From NCBI RefSeq assembly GCF_900129575.1, contig NZ_FQWE01000002.1:186001-250000 (forward strand): a stretch of 64,000 nt of DNA, written 5' to 3'. Below, piece after piece: positions 27,289 to 36,334 of this stretch. The stretch's first letter is position 1. Each line of letters begins with the position of its first letter. This DNA is from Flavobacterium segetis. Lineage in GTDB: Bacteria > Bacteroidota > Bacteroidia > Flavobacteriales > Flavobacteriaceae. A program made the translations under genes and the position numbers. The notes beneath the pieces were generated by a model that was not told where the DNA came from, searched no databases, and was given only the letters and a program-made list of their open reading frames with translations.

Positions 27289-28605
27289 ATGAATAAGGCT
27301 ATAAGTGGATTTTCGAAGTTACCCAAAGAAGAAAAAATACAATGGATTGCTAATCAATATTTTTCAAAGCCATTAGAAGCGCTTGCCTTGCTGAAAAACT
27401 ATTGGAATACGGATGAAAAAATACAGAAATTACACGATGAATTTATTGAAAACACGATCACCAATTTCTACATTCCGCTAGGAGTTGCACCTAATTTTTT
27501 AATAAATGGAAAATTCAGTACAATTCCCATGGCAATTGAAGAAAGTTCTGTTGTTGCTGCTGCTGCAAAAGCTGCTAATTTCTGGTCCACCCGTGGCGGA
27601 TTTAAGGCAACAGTAATTAATACCGAAAAAATAGGTCAAGTTCATTTTTTATATAAAGGTGATGCTTCAAAATTGAATGCTTTTTTTAGCCAAATCAAAT
27701 CTCAACTCTATGATGAGACGGCATCGATAACTACAAATATGCAAAAAAGAGGAGGTGGAATTTTAGATATTATTTTAAATGACAAAACCCATTTAATGCC
27801 AAATTATTTTCAACTGCATGCCACGTTTGAAACTAAAGATAGTATGGGAGCTAATTTTATTAATTCGTGTTTAGAACAATTTGCAAAAACATTAAAAGAA
27901 GAAGCGTGCCACTACAATCTGTTTAACGAAGATGAAAAAGATATTGAAGTTGTTATGAGTATCCTCTCTAATTATGTGCCTAACTGTATTGTAAGAGCTG
28001 AAGTGTCGTGCCCATTATCAGACTTGCAAGAAAAGCAGATTCCGAATCCTGAGGAATTTGCCCAAAAATTCATACAAGCAGTTCAAATAGCTGAAATAGA
28101 ACCATACAGAGCGGTAACTCATAATAAAGGCATTATGAATGGTGTAGATGCAGTAGTGCTTGCTACAGGAAATGACTTTAGAGCTGTAGAAGCCGGAATT
28201 CATGCTTATGCTTCCAGAAACGGACAGTATTCCAGTTTATCACATGCTAAAATTGAAGATGGTATTTTTAGTTTTTGGCTGGAAATTCCTTTAGCTTTAG
28301 GAACAGTTGGCGGCTTAACTTCACTTCATCCATTAGTAAAATTATCATTAGAAATGCTTGAAAATCCTTCTGCTAAAGAATTAATGCAATTTGTTGCTGT
28401 AGCTGGATTAGCACAAAATTTTGCTGCTTTGCGTTCCTTGACGACCACAGGAATTCAAGAAGGACACATGAAAATGCATTTGAACAATATTATTAATCAG
28501 TTTGAAGCAACTGACGTAGAACGTATGGCTATTCAAAAACATTTTAAGAAAAACACGATTTCACATAGTGCTGTAGAAAATTATATAATCAGCTTGAGAG
28601 AATAA
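27289..28605 (+). CDS. Hydroxymethylglutaryl-CoA reductase (class II type)
   Basis: 438 residues from the ATG at 27289; a TTG two codons upstream is less likely. It resembles Pseudomonas mevalonii MvaA in length and order of motifs. Catalytic residues are all present: Glu in AIEESSVVAAA (E84/E85), K280 in THNKGIMNG, D296 in ATGNDFRAVEAG and H393 in IQEGHMKMH. It interconverts HMG-CoA and mevalonate. The following GHMP kinase gene makes a biosynthetic role in the mevalonate route to isoprenoids likely, rather than mevalonate catabolism. It has a consensus promoter 28 bp upstream. Confidence 0.95.
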   Translation: MNKAISGFSKLPKEEKIQWIANQYFSKPLEALALLKNYWNTDEKIQKLHDEFIENTITNFYIPLGVAPNFLINGKFSTIPMAIEESSVVAAAAKAANFWSTRGGFKATVINTEKIGQVHFLYKGDASKLNAFFSQIKSQLYDETASITTNMQKRGGGILDIILNDKTHLMPNYFQLHATFETKDSMGANFINSCLEQFAKTLKEEACHYNLFNEDEKDIEVVMSILSNYVPNCIVRAEVSCPLSDLQEKQIPNPEEFAQKFIQAVQIAEIEPYRAVTHNKGIMNGVDAVVLATGNDFRAVEAGIHAYASRNGQYSSLSHAKIEDGIFSFWLEIPLALGTVGGLTSLHPLVKLSLEMLENPSAKELMQFVAVAGLAQNFAALRSLTTTGIQEGHMKMHLNNIINQFEATDVERMAIQKHFKKNTISHSAVENYIISLRE

Positions 28606-28675
28606 TTCATTAGCACTTTTTATTGTTTATAATTAACATACAACTACACTTGACACTGAAATAAATTCAGCAGAA

Positions 28676-29599
28676 ATGAAAAAAACATTTTATAGTAACG
28701 GCAAACTACTAATCACAGGAGAATACCTTGTCCTTGATGGTGCAAAAGCTCTTGCTTTACCTACAAAATTTGGACAAAATTTAATTGTTGAAGAGTTTTC
28801 AGAGGAAGAATTGCAATGGAAGAGTTACGATTTAGATGGTACTATTTGGTTTGACGATACGATTCTATTTTCCGAAATTAAGAAAGAGGAAATAAATAAA
28901 AACGAATCGGTTAGAAATACCTTATTAAAAATTTTGCACGAAGCCTACTTATTAAATCCAGATTTCATAACAGTATCTAAGGGATACAAAATTACAACTG
29001 AGCTTAGTTTCCCAAGAAATTGGGGATTGGGAACATCATCTACCTTAATCAATAATATTGCTCAATGGCTAGAGATTGATGCTTTTACGTTACTTAATAA
29101 CAGTTTTGGAGGCAGTGGCTATGACATTGCCTGCGCACAAAATAATAGCCCAATTATTTACCAATTAGATAATGGTAAACCTCATGTCAAAAAAGTAGAA
29201 TTCAATCCTGAATATAAATCAAATATTTACTTTGTTTATCTCAATAAAAAGCAAAGTAGCAAATCAGCAATAGCAACTTATCATAAAAACAAGAAAAAAA
29301 ATCTCGCTGCAACAATTGCAAAAATTGATTTGATAACACAAAAAGTTTTAGTTGCAAGCAGCATTCAATCATTTGCTACAGCAGTAGAAAAGCATGAATT
29401 TGCAATGAGTGTAATGCTGGAAACACTAACAGTGAAAAATACTTTATATCCTGATTTTCACGGAACAATAAAAAGCCTTGGTGCTTGGGGAGGCGATTTT
29501 GTAATGGTTGTTTCTACTGAAAATCCAAGTGACTATTTCATAGCAAAGGGTTATAATACTATTATCCCCTACGCACAAATGATCTTGCAGAATCACTAA
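28676..29599 (+). CDS. GHMP kinase, probably of the mevalonate pathway
   Basis: 307 residues. It opens with YSNGKLLITGEYLVLDGAKALALP (first 20: YSNGKLLITGEYLVLDGAKA), the GHMP N-terminal motif; the phosphate-binding motif is PRNWGLGTSSTL and a C-terminal motif is GAWGGDFVMV. GHMP enzymes phosphorylate small alcohols such as mevalonate or phosphomevalonate. Its place 70 bp behind HMG-CoA reductase argues for mevalonate or phosphomevalonate kinase; I cannot tell which from sequence alone. Cytoplasmic, no signal peptide. Confidence 0.88.
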   Translation: MKKTFYSNGKLLITGEYLVLDGAKALALPTKFGQNLIVEEFSEEELQWKSYDLDGTIWFDDTILFSEIKKEEINKNESVRNTLLKILHEAYLLNPDFITVSKGYKITTELSFPRNWGLGTSSTLINNIAQWLEIDAFTLLNNSFGGSGYDIACAQNNSPIIYQLDNGKPHVKKVEFNPEYKSNIYFVYLNKKQSSKSAIATYHKNKKKNLAATIAKIDLITQKVLVASSIQSFATAVEKHEFAMSVMLETLTVKNTLYPDFHGTIKSLGAWGGDFVMVVSTENPSDYFIAKGYNTIIPYAQMILQNH

Positions 29600-29828
29600 C
29601 TAACAATTTTTTACAAGAAGTATTTACGCACGTGAGAAAACTTCAAAGCAATGTTTTCAAAAAGACATAGCAATAGAGCGGTGACACTTAAGCAAATAAA
29701 AATTACTCCGTTGCAGCTTTGTAAACCTCTTAACGTGAAAGGTTATCTTTAGTGGAATACTTGTACCATGATAAAGTAGCGCAAACACCACCAAAAATAG
29801 ATCACGACCGATTTTAAAAATTACAAAA

Positions 29829-29864
29829 AAAAATCCCGATACAAATAATTCGTATCGAGATTTT
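29829..29864 (-). terminator. Terminator of ppiD (possibly shared with the GHMP kinase unit)
   Basis: AATCCCGATAC (29832-29842) pairs with GTATCGAGATT (29852-29862) with one G-T type mismatch and a short loop, flanked by an A-run on the left and T-run on the right. It lies 23 bp past the ppiD stop on the minus strand. The 29600-29828 stretch before it holds no gene that I can support. Confidence 0.7.
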
Positions 29865-29886
29865 CTATTTTATAGATTACTAATTA

Positions 29887-31983
29887 TTAGTAATTAAACT
29901 GCTGTCTGTTATCTTCAATTTTTGCATTCCCTTTCAAAGCTGGAATTACTCTATTAACTTCACCTGCTTTTTGAGCATCCAATTTAGCTACGTAAGGTTT
30001 GAAATCTTTGATAGCTGGCGCTTTTATAGTGCTTAGATTCTTTACAACATAAACTCCGGTGTTTCCTTCAATAGGAGCTGACATTTTATTAGCTGCTAAA
30101 GCAAATGCATTTCCTACCACTTTTGGCTCAGGACCTACATTAGGTAACATTGCATTTTCCATTGTCAAATCAGTTGCTTGTTGCACCGTTCCACCTACTG
30201 CTTTTGCAATAGTTTCTAGAGATGTACCACTCATTTTCACCTTGATCAACTCAGCTTTTTTCTTGTTTTTAAGGATTTGCTCGACGAATGGTCTAGCTTC
30301 ACTTACCGCAACTAAACCTGATTTATCAATGCTTTTTATTTTTGCAATTACATGACCTACATTAGCTACTTCAAATCTTTTCACAGATCCTACTTTAACA
30401 CCAGATTCAAATGCCCATCTTACAATGTTTCTTTGCTTTCCTAAAGATCCAAAGTTCTCATCCATTCCTTTTACAGATGCTGCAGGAGCAACTGTAAGTC
30501 CGTTATCTTTAGCAGCTTTGTTAAAATCTTTATCAGCAGCTTCCATTTCGAATTTAGTGGCTTGAGTAAACATTTTATCAGAAGTTGCTTCTGAAGCTTC
30601 AATTTTTTGAGCTACTGTGGCTAAACGAATTCCATCTTGTTTATCAGTTACTTTAATAATATGAAAACCAAAAGGAGTTTCCACTAAACCAATTTTTCCA
30701 ATTCCATTATTAAAAACGAAATCGTTAAAAGGTTTTACCATTTGGTTTGGACCAAAGTAACCTAAGTCACCACCTTGTTGCGATGATGAATCATCAGAAG
30801 CTGTAAAAGCTAACATCAAAAAACTATCAGGATTAGCGGTCACTTGCGCAAGAATACTCTCTGCTTTAGCTTTAGCTTCTTCCTTAGTTCTTTTCTCTTT
30901 CTTGTTAGGAACTTGAGTTCCTTCATAACTTATTAAAATGTGGCTTGCCTTTGCATTCACACCAGATTTCATACCCATTGATTTCGAAATACAATAGTAA
31001 TTCCCAAAAATATAAGGACCGTAAACGGCACCTGGCGCAAGATTAAATAATTGATCTGCGTCTACAGCTGGTAAATCTTTTTTAGCGATATATGTTGAAT
31101 CATAAGGCACATCCGAATTAGAATTTACAAAGTCAATGGTGTTATTTGTTGTTTTAAATCCAGCTAACGTATCGTTTTTTCCTGTTGACTGATTGTAAAC
31201 TACGCTTCCTGATAACAAAGCAATAATTTTTGACTTAATTTCCGTTTCATCTGCTTTAGAAGGTTTGTCTTCTATTAAAACATATTCTACTTCACGAGAC
31301 TCCTCAGCTTTGAATTTTTTCTCATTTTTTTTCATGTAATCAACAATTTCCGAATCAGTAATTTTAACATCACTATCCTTAATTGTAGAATATAAACCTG
31401 CAACGTAAGCAAAGCTTACTTTATTTGCTTCCATCTCATACTTCATTTTCCCTTCGCTTTGAGTCGTGTAAACTCCAGCTTTGATCATCGTGTTGTACAA
31501 TTGATACTTTGCGTTCAGGTCAGCATCTTTCTCTCTATCTTTTAAAAATTGAGCTTGCTCTGGATTTGCTTTAAAGTATTCTTTGAATTTATTAACATCA
31601 AAAACACCTGCCGCATTTGAAAACAATGGATTTCCACCAATATTTTGATCTGCTTTCAAAACTTCTAATAAGTGTTTTTCACCAACTCTCAATCCTAATT
31701 TTTCAAATTCAGTTGTCAATAAAGCAATTGAAACCTCTTGATCCCAAATTCTATTTGCAGCTTCTGTTGAAGTAATTCCTTGACTACTTTTTTCAACATT
31801 ACTAACTTTTACTCTAAAGTCTTCAAACGATATGTCTTTTCCGTCAATGCTTCCCACATCCTTTGATGTACTGTTGAAACCACCACTGTTGAATATATCG
31901 CCTATGATAAATGCTAATAAACAAAATCCAATAACGAGTATCAGAAGAAGTGAACGTTGTCTAATTTTTTGTAAAACTGCCAT
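29887..31983 (-). CDS. ppiD: PpiD-like membrane-anchored peptidyl-prolyl isomerase / chaperone
   Basis: 698 residues from the ATG at 31983; a longer frame starting with TTG at 32025 adds 14 unlikely residues. N-terminal TM anchor (RSLLLILVIGFCLLAFIIGD), a SurA-N-like domain (~35-230), and a parvulin PPIase domain (~350-450: KASHILISYEG to GDLGYFGPNQMVKPF and ETPFGFHIIKV). A second degenerate PPIase-like segment follows. By family it assists folding of secreted and outer-membrane proteins at the periplasmic face of the inner membrane. It ends the leftward cluster that begins at coaX, with a larger (108 bp) gap before it. Confidence 0.93.
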   Translation of the reverse strand: MAVLQKIRQRSLLLILVIGFCLLAFIIGDIFNSGGFNSTSKDVGSIDGKDISFEDFRVKVSNVEKSSQGITSTEAANRIWDQEVSIALLTTEFEKLGLRVGEKHLLEVLKADQNIGGNPLFSNAAGVFDVNKFKEYFKANPEQAQFLKDREKDADLNAKYQLYNTMIKAGVYTTQSEGKMKYEMEANKVSFAYVAGLYSTIKDSDVKITDSEIVDYMKKNEKKFKAEESREVEYVLIEDKPSKADETEIKSKIIALLSGSVVYNQSTGKNDTLAGFKTTNNTIDFVNSNSDVPYDSTYIAKKDLPAVDADQLFNLAPGAVYGPYIFGNYYCISKSMGMKSGVNAKASHILISYEGTQVPNKKEKRTKEEAKAKAESILAQVTANPDSFLMLAFTASDDSSSQQGGDLGYFGPNQMVKPFNDFVFNNGIGKIGLVETPFGFHIIKVTDKQDGIRLATVAQKIEASEATSDKMFTQATKFEMEAADKDFNKAAKDNGLTVAPAASVKGMDENFGSLGKQRNIVRWAFESGVKVGSVKRFEVANVGHVIAKIKSIDKSGLVAVSEARPFVEQILKNKKKAELIKVKMSGTSLETIAKAVGGTVQQATDLTMENAMLPNVGPEPKVVGNAFALAANKMSAPIEGNTGVYVVKNLSTIKAPAIKDFKPYVAKLDAQKAGEVNRVIPALKGNAKIEDNRQQFNY

Positions 31984-32091
31984 TTTATTGTTGTTAATTT
32001 TTATATTCAGTTTGCGAAAATACAATTATCTAGTTAATAATAATACTAGTAGCGTTTTATTTTGAAAGAATTTTTATTTTGCCATTAAAAA

Positions 32092-33351
32092 TCACACTTG
32101 CACGGACATTTTAACCAATTCTATTTTCTTGTTTGTTGCTTCTTCTATCCTAAAATAGTAAATCCCAATTGAAATTTCGTCCCCTTTTTTTGGTATTTCT
32201 TTGGTATAATCGACAATAAAACCACCAAGTGTACCATAAGAATCCTCCTCTGGAATTTGGAGTTTGTACGTTTCATTTAGATATTCAACATCCAAACGAG
32301 CCGAGAATTCAAAAACACCATTTCCAAGATCTTTCTCGATTAATTCTTCATTAGAATCGTGCTCATCTTCAATTTCACCAAAAAGCTCTTCAACAATATC
32401 CTCAATAGTAATAATACCCGATGTCCCCCCGTATTCATCTAAAACGACTGCAACGCTTTTGCGCTTTTTTGTTAACAAACTCATGGCATCTTTTATAAAT
32501 ATTGTCTCAGGAACAAATTCTACTAAAATAACGATCTCTTGAATGTTTTTTGGTTTTTTAAACATATCAAAGGAATGAACATATCCAATAATATCATCAA
32601 ACGAGTTCTGGTAAACTACAATTTTTGAATAACCGGTTTCAATAAATAATGTTCTAAGATCTTCTATAGAATCAAATAAATCAATTGCTACAATTTCAGT
32701 TCTAGGAGTCATTACATCTCTAGCTTTAACACTAGAAAATTCTAAAGCATTTTGAAACATCAATATCTCTGAATCCACCATTTCATTATCTTCTACGGTA
32801 CTCATTTGCTCCGTGATGTAATTTCCAAGTTCAATCTTACTAAAAAATAGTGGTGTTATGTCGCCCTCAGTTTTAAAAAATTTTCTTAAAATAAAATCAG
32901 AAATTGCAATAAAAAACGCCGAAATAAAGTAAAAAATTTTGTAAAAGAAGTAAGCTGGAACTGCAAAAAACTTAATTAAGGTATTGGCGTAAATTTGAAA
33001 AAACACTTTTGGAAGAAATTCAGCCGTAATTAATATTACAATTGTTGAAATTAAGATTTGCAAAACTAAGCTAAAACCTACTGAAATAGGATAATCAAAG
33101 GTTGCAAGGAACTTCATTAAAATACTACCCATGAAAAAGCCATATACAACTAAGGCAATGGTATTCCCAACAATCATAGAAACAATAAAATTAGTAGGTT
33201 TCTCTACTAATTTTGTTAATATTACGGAGATGAAATTATCTTGTTTCTTTTCAATTTCAAGATATATTTTATTAGACGAAACAAATGCTATCTCCATTCC
33301 TGAAAAAAAAGCACTTAGTATTAGACAAAAAATGATAATACTAATTTCCAT
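32092..33351 (-). CDS. CNNM/CorC (HlyC family) transmembrane protein with CBS pair
   Basis: 419 residues. N-terminal DUF21/CNNM membrane domain (~1-170, starting EISIIIFCLILSAFFSGMEIAF), a CBS-domain pair (~185-325, RDVMTPRTEIVAIDL and KRKSVAVVLDEYGGTSGIITIEDIVEELFG), and a C-terminal CorC_HlyC domain (~335-415). Members are linked to magnesium or cobalt efflux or homeostasis. The flavobacterial gliding protein GldE belongs to the same family, but this copy sits with coaX and lptC, so I do not call it GldE. It starts 3 bp after the small membrane-protein gene. Confidence 0.92.
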   Translation of the reverse strand: MEISIIIFCLILSAFFSGMEIAFVSSNKIYLEIEKKQDNFISVILTKLVEKPTNFIVSMIVGNTIALVVYGFFMGSILMKFLATFDYPISVGFSLVLQILISTIVILITAEFLPKVFFQIYANTLIKFFAVPAYFFYKIFYFISAFFIAISDFILRKFFKTEGDITPLFFSKIELGNYITEQMSTVEDNEMVDSEILMFQNALEFSSVKARDVMTPRTEIVAIDLFDSIEDLRTLFIETGYSKIVVYQNSFDDIIGYVHSFDMFKKPKNIQEIVILVEFVPETIFIKDAMSLLTKKRKSVAVVLDEYGGTSGIITIEDIVEELFGEIEDEHDSNEELIEKDLGNGVFEFSARLDVEYLNETYKLQIPEEDSYGTLGGFIVDYTKEIPKKGDEISIGIYYFRIEEATNKKIELVKMSVQV

Positions 33352-33354
33352 TGA

Positions 33355-33555
33355 TTAGGATTTTTTGTTTCTATCTTCAAATTTTTTAGCAAATTTTCTC
33401 CTAAAGAAAAACATGAAAACTGCTACTGCTGCTATAATAAAACTCAACCAAGGTGTTCCTCCTAATGAAGGATCATTCAATTTTGCAATACCATCGTACA
33501 CAAAATAAGCACCAAAAACCAGATATACGTATTGTGTAAATTTTAAATAATTCAT
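33355..33555 (-). CDS. Small two-TM membrane protein
   Basis: 66 residues with two hydrophobic segments (~8-22 YVYLVFGAYFVYDGIAK, ~36-52 PWLSFIIAAVAVFMFFF) and a basic C-terminal tail RRKFAKKFEDRNKKS. No recognised family. It is tightly packed between lptC (8 bp) and the CNNM gene (3 bp), which supports real expression in that operon. Confidence 0.82.
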   Translation of the reverse strand: MNYLKFTQYVYLVFGAYFVYDGIAKLNDPSLGGTPWLSFIIAAVAVFMFFFRRKFAKKFEDRNKKS

Positions 33556-33563
33556 AGTTCCTT

Positions 33564-34130
33564 TTATTTATCGTTTGTTTCCACTTCGCCCGTGATTTTC
33601 TGCGAATTTATTATTTTAAAATCTTTGCTAAAATCAATTCCTTGACCATTTGAAATTCCTTTTGGACCGCTCAATTTAAATCTTCTTTCCGTAAAAAACC
33701 ACTGATTTTTTTGATCGAAATAAAGTTGTTCCGTTTCTAGCTTTTGTCCTTCCTCAGTAAAAATTTTTACTTTTCCTTGCAAATCTATAATGGTTGTTCC
33801 TTTGTAAGAGATTGCATAATTTGCTTTTATGTATGTCTTCTTTCCTTTTTTATCATAAAGTGTAACATCAATTCCTTTAGGAAATTCAGTAAAAGGATAG
33901 GAAACACTTGCATAATCAAGCATTTTTGCACTAACTAAGACAGCCGTAATCCTACCAGAATCAGTATACTTTAGATTAACCATATCAGCATCGCTACTAG
34001 GAAAAAATTCAGAAATATTACTTTTTTGTATGTCTTTAAAATTACTTTCACAACTAAAAAAGAGAGTCACAGCAATAGCTGTTACAATCCATTTTAAATT
34101 GTTTTTTTTTAATAAAGTCATACTTAACAT
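33564..34130 (-). CDS. lptC: LPS export ABC transporter periplasmic protein LptC
   Basis: 188 residues (ATG at 34130; MTLLKK at 34121 is an alternative). Lipoprotein-type signal ending LFFSCESN, then an LptC beta-jellyroll: NLKYTDSGRITAVLVSAKML, GIDVTLYDKKGKKTYIKANYA, TIIDLQGKVKIFTEEGQKL, EQLYFDQKNQWFFTE and GQGIDFSKDFKII. It would hand LPS from the LptBFG pump to LptA at the inner-membrane periplasmic face. Bacteroidota LptC proteins are often lipoproteins as here. Adjacent to the outer-membrane protein gene upstream (27 bp). Confidence 0.88.
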   Translation of the reverse strand: MLSMTLLKKNNLKWIVTAIAVTLFFSCESNFKDIQKSNISEFFPSSDADMVNLKYTDSGRITAVLVSAKMLDYASVSYPFTEFPKGIDVTLYDKKGKKTYIKANYAISYKGTTIIDLQGKVKIFTEEGQKLETEQLYFDQKNQWFFTERRFKLSGPKGISNGQGIDFSKDFKIINSQKITGEVETNDK

Positions 34131-34157
34131 ATAATAAAGAGCTTAGCAAATAATAAT

Positions 34158-35405
34158 CTAATTGAACTTTCTCTTTACAAACCATTGTTCATTAAGAGAT
34201 AGCCCTATGCTTACATTAGCATAGTTTTCCTCGATTAAATTCGACTTTTTTGTACCTTTTTGACCAAATTCTACACTAATATTTACATTGGAAAAAGTTC
34301 CAGTTAAAGGCAATCCAAAACCTAATGACACCGCCATATCTTTAATAGGCAGAGAGTTGATTACTAAACCTGTTTTTTCATATCTCAATCCACCCCTGTA
34401 AGTGACTCTTTTTGCATAACTTGTAAATGAGTTATAATTTGGCATAAAATAACCACCAATATTATACTTTGAACTACCTTCGTAGGACACATTAGTCAAG
34501 GCGTTATATTTATTACTTAGAGATCCTGCATCTTGAAATGTGTAACCAATTCCCACTAACCACTTTCTAGCCTCACCAATCCCCGCCGAAACAGCATATT
34601 TAGTTGGCAACTTTAAGTTTTCTACAGTTCTCATATCTTCTAAAACATCTACGTTAACCAAATCAAAATTTGAATTATAAAGTGCTGTAGCTATATTTCT
34701 AGTATTTTTCGATTTTAAAGTGCTTTCAATAGAATAAGTCAAACTACTAAATAAAGACAGCTTCTTGTCTATTTTTCTTTGATACATAGCACCAATATTA
34801 AAATTGAATCCTGATAAATCAGCATTATTTAATTCTCTTGTACCAATTGATATATCTGTGATGTATTCAAAATTATTTGTCTCAATTTTTCCAAAATCAT
34901 AATTGACATCAGCACCTACGCTCAATTCTCGATTCACTTTATATCCTACACCAAGAAAAGCTTTATTCATACCACCTTTTCCATTGAAACTTTGATTATT
35001 ATCAACTCCTGTACCCAATGTTCTAATTTTATAACCAACAGAAGAATAAGGTATCAACCCAAACCCTACTCCAAATTTACCTAAGGGCAATCCAACCGCT
35101 AAATAATCTAAAGTTGTTCGTTGTGCACTTTCTGCTTTCGTATTAGTTTTTAAATTTGTACTTGCATAAGTACCACCCAACGTAAATGTTGTAAGTTTCA
35201 AACTCGCAAATCCTGCAGGATTTTGCAAATTAATGTGAATACTATCTTGTTCAATTGCAATTCCTCCCATTGAACGCATTTCATGCGTTCCTTTGAATCT
35301 TACATCACCTATTCCATAAAAAGAGTATGGAGAAGCGGTTCCCTCTTGAGCAAAGGACACTAAAGATAAAAGCAAACAAGCACTTACTAAAATTTTTTTA
35401 ATCAT
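34158..35405 (-). CDS. Outer-membrane beta-barrel protein of unknown role
   Basis: 415 residues. Signal peptide MIKKILVSACLLLSLVSFA, then SPYSFYGIGDVRFKGTHEMR and MGGIAIEQDSIHINLQNPA, a start seen in FadL/PorV-like barrels of Bacteroidota, followed by ~14 alternating amphipathic strands and the C-terminal FVKRKFN. Its start overlaps the coaX stop by 8 bp and lptC follows. Function is not recognised; the envelope-assembly neighbours (lptC, ppiD) are suggestive only. Confidence 0.82.
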   Translation of the reverse strand: MIKKILVSACLLLSLVSFAQEGTASPYSFYGIGDVRFKGTHEMRSMGGIAIEQDSIHINLQNPAGFASLKLTTFTLGGTYASTNLKTNTKAESAQRTTLDYLAVGLPLGKFGVGFGLIPYSSVGYKIRTLGTGVDNNQSFNGKGGMNKAFLGVGYKVNRELSVGADVNYDFGKIETNNFEYITDISIGTRELNNADLSGFNFNIGAMYQRKIDKKLSLFSSLTYSIESTLKSKNTRNIATALYNSNFDLVNVDVLEDMRTVENLKLPTKYAVSAGIGEARKWLVGIGYTFQDAGSLSNKYNALTNVSYEGSSKYNIGGYFMPNYNSFTSYAKRVTYRGGLRYEKTGLVINSLPIKDMAVSLGFGLPLTGTFSNVNISVEFGQKGTKKSNLIEENYANVSIGLSLNEQWFVKRKFN

Positions 35406-36132
35406 TTTTAATTTGATATTGAAATGTTTGATTCAAACTTTCTAGTAGAAAATTTGAATTGGCAAATATGGTATTTTTTAATCGTTTAGCCAAAAAAACT
35501 GTATCGCCGCCCGTTAAAATTATTATAAAGTTTAAATACTTAGACTTATACTCACTGATGAAACCATCTATTTCAAAGACAACGCCATTGACAACGCCGG
35601 AATGAATAGACTGAGAAGTGGAATTCCCTATCAAATCTTCATGATTTTCTAAAGTTAGTAAAGGAAGTTTTGCCGTGTAATGATGCAATGATTCGTATCG
35701 TAAACGCAGTCCCGGTGCAATTGCACCACCTAAATAATTATTATGATCATCAATAAAATCATAAGTAATGCAAGTTCCTGCGTCAATTACCAATCGGTTT
35801 TGATTTGGAAATTGTAAAACTGCTCCCGCGGCAAGTATCATCCTATCAATACCCAATGTATTAGGTGTGCTGTATTTATTTTGAAAAGGAAAAACATCAA
35901 TAGTGGAGATAAAGAATATTTTTAATACCGAATCAAAGGCTAAAAAGGCTTGCTTGTTGACATCTCCCACAGAAGAAACAACTAAATAAGTGGTGTTTTG
36001 AAATTTATTTAAAATAATTTCAATATTTTTTTTGAGCTCATTTTTAGTAAAAGCAAAAACTTCTAAAAGTATATTGTCCTCAAAAACAGCTGCTTTAATT
36101 CTAGAATTACCTACATCGACAACTAAAATCAT
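35398..36132 (-). CDS. coaX: Type III pantothenate kinase
   Basis: 244 residues from the ATG at 36132. The frame stays open to 36306, but that extension would run through the divergent tRNA-Phe gene and lies upstream of a -7 box on the minus strand, so it is rejected. CoaX motifs are complete: ILVVDVGNSRIKAAVF, TLGIDRMILAAGA, RLVIDAGTCITYDF, YLGGAIAPGLRLR and IILTGGD. It phosphorylates pantothenate in the first step of CoA synthesis, in the cytoplasm. It is the first gene of the coaX-OMP-lptC-ORF-CNNM unit. Confidence 0.96.
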   Translation of the reverse strand: MILVVDVGNSRIKAAVFEDNILLEVFAFTKNELKKNIEIILNKFQNTTYLVVSSVGDVNKQAFLAFDSVLKIFFISTIDVFPFQNKYSTPNTLGIDRMILAAGAVLQFPNQNRLVIDAGTCITYDFIDDHNNYLGGAIAPGLRLRYESLHHYTAKLPLLTLENHEDLIGNSTSQSIHSGVVNGVVFEIDGFISEYKSKYLNFIIILTGGDTVFLAKRLKNTIFANSNFLLESLNQTFQYQIKND

Positions 36133-36151
36133 ACTTGGTTTTTTATTGCGG

Positions 36152-36159
36152 CAAAGGTA
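36152..36159 (-). promoter_or_regulatory. -7 element of the coaX operon
   Basis: On the minus strand the sequence is TACCTTTG, an exact TAnnTTTG, ending 19 bp before the coaX ATG at 36132. It supports the short CoaX start. No clear TTG upstream. Confidence 0.6.
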
Positions 36160-36185
36160 CGAATTGATTTTTTTAAAAAAATGTT

Positions 36186-36215
36186 TTGGATATACTAAAA
36201 ATGATTCTATATTTG
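36186..36215 (+). promoter_or_regulatory. Promoter of tRNA-Phe
   Basis: TTG (36186-36188, in TTTTG), 19-bp spacer, then TATATTTG (36208-36215): a complete Bacteroidota consensus promoter ending 15 bp before the tRNA 5' end. It is back to back with the coaX promoter. Confidence 0.8.
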
Positions 36216-36230
36216 CACCCGCGTTAGTAC

Positions 36231-36303
36231 GGTACCTTAGCTCAGATGGTAGAGCAATGGACTGAAAATCCATGTGTCCCTGGTTCGATCCCTGGAGGTA
36301 CCA
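36231..36303 (+). tRNA. tRNA-Phe (anticodon GAA)
   Basis: A complete cloverleaf: acceptor stem GGTACCT (36231-36237) with AGGTACC (36296-36302) and discriminator A; D-arm GCTC...GAGC; anticodon arm ATGGA-CTGAAAA-TCCAT with anticodon GAA; T-arm CCCTGG-TTCGATC-CCTGG form. CCA is not encoded. A GAAA-loop terminator follows at once. Confidence 0.97.
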
Positions 36304-36304
36304 C

Positions 36305-36334
36305 AAAACCCGAATAGAAATATTCGGGTTTTTT
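36305..36334 (+). terminator. Terminator of tRNA-Phe
   Basis: AAAACCCGAATA (36305-36316), GAAA tetraloop, TATTCGGGTTTT (36321-36332), a perfect 12-bp stem followed by further T residues. Confidence 0.9.

Noticed and set aside
32092..33351. Calling the CNNM/CorC gene gldE
   Set aside because: Same family, but gldE is usually linked to gldD; here the neighbours are lptC and coaX, so a gliding role is not supported.
33131..33358. 75-codon open frame on the plus strand over the CNNM gene
   Set aside because: Antisense shadow of a conserved membrane domain.
36133..36306. N-terminal extension of coaX running through the tRNA-Phe gene
   Set aside because: The CoaX family starts at MILVVDVGNS (36132), a -7 box lies at 36152-36159, and the extension is the reverse complement of a tRNA.
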